DNA from: an uncultured bacterium
Lineage (GTDB): Bacteria; Cyanobacteriota; Vampirovibrionia; Gastranaerophilales; Gastranaerophilaceae
Length of the DNA: 54,041 nt
Assembly: GCA_947361225.1 (NCBI GenBank)
Contig: CANAIK010000005.1
Span: 1 to 54,041 of the forward strand
Reading direction: 5' to 3'
The translations under genes and the position numbers were made by a program. Position 1 is the stretch's first letter; every line of letters starts with the position of its first letter. The notes beneath the pieces were generated by a model. That model had not been told where the DNA came from and ran no database searches. It worked only from the letters and a program-made list of their open reading frames with translations. Below are positions 50,367 through 54,041 of this stretch, in pieces.

Positions 50367-52211
50367 ATGAAAAAGAAAGCTTTCTCTTTGATTGAGCTGC
50401 TTATTAGCTTAATCACAATTTCAGTAATCCTAGCCTCAATGGCGCCGATTATAACCCACAAACTAAAACACGGAGGGGTTTCAATCGGAACGAAGAAACT
50501 ATCTATGAAATGCCCCAATACTGTTGGATCTGATTGCACACTTTGTCTTGGAAACCAGTGTATCGCTTGTCCTATTGGATGTGGGACTCAGTTTAAAAAC
50601 ACCCTAACTTGTAAGTGTGAAACTTGTACTGTAGCTAATTGCGCAAATTGCGCTAGTGGAGCTAATCAATGCGATAAATGCAAGGCAGGGTATCAAAAAA
50701 GCGGGAATTCTTGTAGTGCTTGTCCAAGTGGACAATATTCTACAGAAGGCGGAACCTGTCAAAAATGCGCTAAGGGATCAAAAGCAAATGCAAACTCCGC
50801 TGCAACAGGATGCGTAAGCTGTACGGGCAATCAGTATCAAGACGAAGAAGGAAAGACTGATTGTAAGAATTGTAACCCCGGATTTGTAACGGATTCCAAC
50901 AGAGCTTGTAAAACCTGTGCTGCGGGGACTTATTGGAACAGTGGTTCCTGTCAGAATTGTGGAGCAGGAACTTATTCCAATAGTGCAAACGTTACAAGCT
51001 GTTCTAACTGTCCAAGCGGACAATATCAACCTTCGGCAGGGCAAACAAGTTGTTTACCTTGCAGTGGAGCAGTTAATGATTCTAAAACCGCTTGCAGGTC
51101 TTGTTCTGATTTTGGGGCTAATTGTATTGGATGTAATTATTATGCTTGTACTAATACAAGTTGTGAATCTAAGGATAGTTGTAGTTCTACTCAATATTAT
51201 GATAACTGTCATTGTCAACCTTGTCCCAGTGGTCAAGTTCAAAGTGCTGATAAACTAACTTGTTATACCCCCTCTACAGCTCCAACAAGTTGCAAAGACG
51301 GAGAATACCTTGCGAATGACAAGTGCAATCCCTGTCCAAGTGGGTGTACAAAGTGCACAGGACCAAATGGTTGTACGGAATGTACAAACTCCACAGGGGA
51401 TGATCCAGAGTATTTGTTGGTAAATGGCGAATGCAAAAAATATATTCACCCGACTTCACAAGAAATTTGTAGTTCTGTAGCAGGAGCTAACACTATTTAT
51501 GTCCCTTATGACTACACAAATCCAAGCAATGGCGGATTTTGTATGTCAAGTAAAAACGCAGGTGATGTTGGAGGACCAAATGCAACTTACGCTAATGTTA
51601 TTAATACAATAAAAGTCGGAAGTGGCAATCAATGTAATAAAAAAGAAAAATGCTGCTGGATTAAAGGTGATAAGGCTGTAGATAAAACTGCAGGCACTTG
51701 TTCAAATAGCAGCATAGTTATCAACATTCCAAGATTAACAGGTTTAACAACCGAACAAAGATTTGATTATGAAGCTTGTTATAGAACGCTTTGCAACTGG
51801 TACGCAGCTGATTACATTTGCAGAAACCTAACTTCAAGTGATAAAAAAAGACTTTGGAACTTACCAAGCAAAAAAGCTTTAGACTCGCTTTCAAGTGCTA
51901 TAAAAAACGGTCCAACTAAAGTATCAGATACAAGCAAATTTAAAATCCAAAAATATAGTGGCAACACCGGACTTCAATTGTGCCAATCTGGAACAGCTCA
52001 AAACACTGCGGGTTCTCCTCGTTGCGAAGATAATAAATATTCAGACTCAATTTCCTACGAACCGAACTTCATTTTTGGTCGGAATAATGGTGATACTTAT
52101 TATAATTTACACTTATATGGCGATAGTCCTTATTCAAGTAGTGTTTCAACTAATGCTCCTGAACAGTTGTCTTACTCTGTTCGTTGCGCTATGGAAAAAT
52201 ATGTAGAATAA
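50367..52211 (+). CDS. Prepilin-like Cys-rich surface protein
   Basis: This 614-aa protein begins MKKKA-FSLIELL, a type IV prepilin/pseudopilin leader with Glu at +5 but Ala instead of Gly before the cleavage site. The hydrophobic helix spans about 20 residues. Residues about 50-345 form a Cys-rich region of EGF/furin-like repeats (CxxC and GxYxxxGxxC patterns). The C-terminal 250 residues form a distinct domain with Cys pairs, CYRTLCNWYAADYIC, GNTGLQLC, GSPRC, EPNFIFG and a final YSVRCAMEK. The same domain occurs in the gene at 52819. AAGGA lies before the ATG. It is probably displayed through the type II/IV pilus machinery, as inferred from the leader. Confidence 0.82.
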   Translation: MKKKAFSLIELLISLITISVILASMAPIITHKLKHGGVSIGTKKLSMKCPNTVGSDCTLCLGNQCIACPIGCGTQFKNTLTCKCETCTVANCANCASGANQCDKCKAGYQKSGNSCSACPSGQYSTEGGTCQKCAKGSKANANSAATGCVSCTGNQYQDEEGKTDCKNCNPGFVTDSNRACKTCAAGTYWNSGSCQNCGAGTYSNSANVTSCSNCPSGQYQPSAGQTSCLPCSGAVNDSKTACRSCSDFGANCIGCNYYACTNTSCESKDSCSSTQYYDNCHCQPCPSGQVQSADKLTCYTPSTAPTSCKDGEYLANDKCNPCPSGCTKCTGPNGCTECTNSTGDDPEYLLVNGECKKYIHPTSQEICSSVAGANTIYVPYDYTNPSNGGFCMSSKNAGDVGGPNATYANVINTIKVGSGNQCNKKEKCCWIKGDKAVDKTAGTCSNSSIVINIPRLTGLTTEQRFDYEACYRTLCNWYAADYICRNLTSSDKKRLWNLPSKKALDSLSSAIKNGPTKVSDTSKFKIQKYSGNTGLQLCQSGTAQNTAGSPRCEDNKYSDSISYEPNFIFGRNNGDTYYNLHLYGDSPYSSSVSTNAPEQLSYSVRCAMEKYVE

Positions 52212-52243
52212 AAATTTTCTTATATTTTTGTGTTTTGGTATTT

Positions 52244-52282
52244 GAGGGTCATACTTTTTAGTTTTCTTGACCCTCTTTTTTT
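52244..52282 (+). terminator. Terminator of the first prepilin-like gene
   Basis: GAGGGTCA (52244-52251) and TGACCCTC (52268-52275) form an 8-bp stem followed by seven T's. Confidence 0.85.
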
Positions 52283-52410
52283 ACGGGCTCCGCCCGAGGT
52301 GAAGCTATTCGACTTGCGTCGAGCAAGGCGAATTGCGTAACTATCGAACGGCGACGTGGGCGCTTGCCCCCTCAGGAGCAATGCGCAAGCCGTGTGAGGA
52401 GCCGTAAAGA

Positions 52411-52439
52411 AAACGTTAAATCTCAACGATTTAACGTTT
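52411..52439. other. Perfect 12-bp hairpin inside the repeat
   Basis: AAACGTTAAATC, loop TCAAC, GATTTAACGTTT. It is low in GC, with a T run on the plus strand, and may terminate or be a recognition structure. Confidence 0.6.
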
Positions 52440-52627
52440 TTAGGCATAACCGTACGATTGCGATGCTAGTATTCCTTTATGAGCTTTTAAGCGAATAACT
52501 AGGAATACAAATGCCCTTGGGGCACGTGGGAATCTTTGATTCCCCCAAGAGCAGGGCTCTCTGGAGTGGAATAAAAAACGGAAACGTTGAGTTTCGACAT
52601 TTTTAGGCGTAATTGCACGGTTGCGCA

Positions 52628-52665
52628 TAAAAAAAGAGGGCTGGATTTAAAAATCAAGACCCTCA
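52628..52665 (-). terminator. Terminator of the second prepilin-like gene
   Basis: On the minus strand GAGGG...CCCTC with an inner GATTT/AAATC stem is followed by a T run. It shares its outer arm with the inverted repeat. Confidence 0.7.
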
Positions 52666-52697
52666 AATATCAAAACACAAAATATATAAGAAATTTT

Positions 52698-52826
52698 TTA
52701 TAAATCCAAAACCTCATCTTGATAATGGTATTTATCATTACACATAATGCAACCGGTAGTTCCCGTGGATATGTATGGAGTATTACGTGCATTACAGTTA
52801 TAACAATTACTTTGTCTTTTATTCAT
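52698..52826 (-). CDS. 42-aa zinc-ribbon-like small protein
   Basis: The ATG (52826) overlaps the stop of the prepilin-like gene by 8 nt (ATGAATAA). The product has two CxxC knuckles, NCYNCN (Cys8, Cys11) and GCIMCN (Cys26, Cys29), separated by 14 residues, and ends DEVLDL. The spacing is compatible with a zinc ribbon. The strict overlap suggests translational coupling. No clear Shine-Dalgarno is present, and the frame is short, so it could be chance. The paired CxxC spacing and lack of an alternative function for the 3' UTR favour a gene. Confidence 0.5.
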   Translation of the reverse strand: MNKRQSNCYNCNARNTPYISTGTTGCIMCNDKYHYQDEVLDL

Positions 52827-54041
52827 AATAATAATGAAAACCACATCTTACTGACAAACCATTAGTTATATCTCTACTATCGCCAGTAGGACTAGTATAA
52901 TGACCTGTGTTGCTTATATGTCCATTTGCTAAGCAATATGCCTTTTGTTTGTTTCCAATTGCAATTGTCGCACCCTCTGACCATATACAATTTGGTTCGC
53001 AAACAGAATCAGCACTAGGGCGACATTTATTGCCTTTTGGACAAGCCGGAGAGCCTTGCCCGCTATTTTGATCGCAAAGTTGCACTCCGGTAGCGCCTTT
53101 GTACTTTTGGGAATAAGTAACAGATGTTGAGGCTACAAATTTTCTAGTGCCGGAACTTGTTGGTTCATAAGTATTAATAATATCAGTCAGATACCAGCCG
53201 GGTCCAATTCCTGCAACCCAGGTAATATGTTTAGCCGGACCATTTCCTAAATTGTTGCATATATATTGTGCCGCAGCATGGTTGCAAACCGTCCTTTTGC
53301 AACCCCCATAATTAAATTTTATAGCCGAAGACACTACTGACACACCAGCAGGTGAGGTTGTACATCCATCACTTTTTGCTGTATTTGCTCCACGCCAACA
53401 AACTTTTGCATCACTAGCCTTGGCTTCTTGTGGAACATTTGCGGCAGTCACCGAAGGTGAGAGAATTGTTATCCCCATATTATCTATAGAGGGACCTCCT
53501 GCATCACCTGCATTAAATGCAGTCACGCAATCACCTATATAATTAGTATCAACACCGGAAGAAGAAGCGTATGGAATAAAAACTGTAAAGCCTGGTGAAG
53601 TAAGTCTGTCACAGTCTGCTTGACTTGTTACATTTTTATACTTATAGCAAAAATTATCAACCATTTTATAATAATCTGGCCAGCCTTGTATTTTTTTGCA
53701 TTCCGTACAATATGTTGCGCTTGTACAAGCCGTACAACCCTCGGGGCAGCTTACACATTTATTTTGTGCAGTATCTAAATAAGAGCCCTTAGAACAAGTT
53801 GGCGTTGTTGGTTCCGGTGGCGCCACAGCTATCACATCACACCTCGTCTTGTCCGCATTCGGTTGTGTCCCTGACCCGCAGTCCTCACACTTACACCCAT
53901 TGTACTTTTGATTGCTCCCACACGTACTTTTATCCACACAAGTAGAGTTACATCCCGTGTGATTATCATTCGCTACAGAGTTAGCCCCGCAATTAGAACA
54001 ACTCGTCCCCGAGTAGTTGTCATTCGGTTGATACGTATCTC
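52819..54041 (-). CDS. Second prepilin-like Cys-rich protein, 5' end outside the window
   Basis: The frame is open past the window edge, so the leader is not seen; an internal GTG at 53937 is only an apparent start. The visible part (about 407 codons) has Cys-rich repeats (SCSNCGANS, CEDCGSGTQPNADKT, CVSCPEGCTACTSATYCTEC), then the C-terminal domain of the gene at 50367: CKRTVCNHAAAQYICNNL, GATGVQLC, GSPAC, EPNCIW and a final SVRCGF. The two genes converge and share inverted 3' regions, so one probably arose by inverted duplication. The prepilin leader is inferred from the paralogue. Confidence 0.75.
   Translation of the reverse strand, partial: DTYQPNDNYSGTSCSNCGANSVANDNHTGCNSTCVDKSTCGSNQKYNGCKCEDCGSGTQPNADKTRCDVIAVAPPEPTTPTCSKGSYLDTAQNKCVSCPEGCTACTSATYCTECKKIQGWPDYYKMVDNFCYKYKNVTSQADCDRLTSPGFTVFIPYASSSGVDTNYIGDCVTAFNAGDAGGPSIDNMGITILSPSVTAANVPQEAKASDAKVCWRGANTAKSDGCTTSPAGVSVVSSAIKFNYGGCKRTVCNHAAAQYICNNLGNGPAKHITWVAGIGPGWYLTDIINTYEPTSSGTRKFVASTSVTYSQKYKGATGVQLCDQNSGQGSPACPKGNKCRPSADSVCEPNCIWSEGATIAIGNKQKAYCLANGHISNTGHYTSPTGDSRDITNGLSVRCGFHYYYE

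Larger units (their letters stand above)
52211..52700. repeat. Structured GC-richer repeat between the two prepilin genes
   Basis: This is 490 bp with no credible gene on the plus strand. Inverted arms of about 40 nt (52211-52250 and 52658-52700; AAAATTTTCTTATATTTTTG on the left) flank an interior of clearly higher GC. The interior holds GGGCTCCGCCC, a perfect 12-bp hairpin AAACGTTAAATC/GATTTAACGTTT (52411-52439), CTTGGGG...CCCCAAG and GGGAATC/GATTCCC hairpins. It also holds two direct copies of a TTTTTAGGCxTAA-type motif (52436-52463 and 52599-52626). Minus-strand frames in it (PKNVKSLRFN and PKNVETQRFR) come from the repeated DNA and are probably spurious. Confidence 0.65.

Noticed and set aside
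50252-52447. Diversity-generating retroelement acting on the prepilin C-terminal domain
   Set aside because: No reverse transcriptase and no template repeat are visible, and the differences between paralogues are not limited to adenine positions.
52220-52628. Two minus-strand frames of 75 and 62 codons as genes
   Set aside because: They lie in structured repeat DNA, their starts fall on the two internal direct repeats, and composition is unlike the real genes.
1-54041. CRISPR array, tRNA, rRNA or transposase genes
   Set aside because: No regularly spaced direct repeats, cloverleaf-like sequence in the intergenic gaps, or transposase motifs were seen; a covariance search could still find a missed RNA.

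Overview
The window is AT-rich, densely packed DNA from a bacterium that looks like an uncultured gut Vampirovibrionia (Melainabacteria / Gastranaerophilales-type, the non-photosynthetic sister group of Cyanobacteria). That placement is an inference. It rests on base composition and on prepilin-like Cys-rich proteins. Several large unassigned proteins also carry a short N-terminal [IF][ST]F motif, and a truncated surface protein has GGAIYN repeats. The metabolism is fermentative (Na+-pumping oxaloacetate decarboxylase, Fe-S aldo/keto reductase), and the meso-DAP dehydrogenase and autotransporter-like protein point to a diderm cell. The standard genetic code is used. I see no tRNA, rRNA, CRISPR array, phage or transposase gene.

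Layout. 1-5.1 kb: 5' part of a secreted GGAIYN protein, a divergent protein-kinase-like gene, ddh, TM2/zinc-ribbon and DUF2752 membrane proteins, a startless ORF and a membrane-anchored unknown. 5.1-10.1 kb: an NhaC-type antiporter, an acetyltransferase, and the nickel-pincer nucleotide genes larE, larC and larB with an EamA transporter. 10.1-15.2 kb: one long minus-strand cluster running from a flavodoxin-like oxidoreductase through a Tat-exported Fe-S aldo/keto reductase, a NapH-like membrane ferredoxin, a NapG-like polyferredoxin, TatA and TatC, and on into larB-larC. 15.2-25.9 kb: aroF, pgk, queA, gcvPB, an FtsH-like protease with a degenerate ATPase, and glgC. 26-36 kb: tandem thymidylate-kinase paralogues, miaA, a 1108-residue coiled-coil protein, a GHL10-type glycoside hydrolase and HU. 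36-50 kb: a short-chain dehydrogenase, oadB-oadA-oadG-birA, a DnaQ-like exonuclease, a second kinase-like protein, leuS, thrC-hom and gltX. 50-54 kb: an XRE regulator, two convergent Cys-rich prepilin-like genes, and between them a GC-richer, structured, non-coding repeat.

The strongest novel signals are these. (1) The NapH-like and NapG-like ORFs are one reading frame broken at an A8 tract. The joined product would carry an internal twin-arginine signal and could conduct electrons across the membrane to the neighbouring Tat-exported aldo/keto reductase. (2) Two kinase-like proteins share a compact architecture (glycine loop, Lys, Glu, D-K-x4-N, D[FY]G) without an HRD motif, and one ends 17 residues after DFG. 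(3) The FtsH-like protein keeps HEGGH but has lost Walker A. (4) Several genes have their -10 box 5-7 nt before the start codon and no Shine-Dalgarno, so they should give leaderless mRNAs, and three divergent promoter pairs share interleaved -35 boxes. (5) LarC consists of the N-terminal half only. (6) A roughly 490-bp structured repeat lies between the two prepilin genes.
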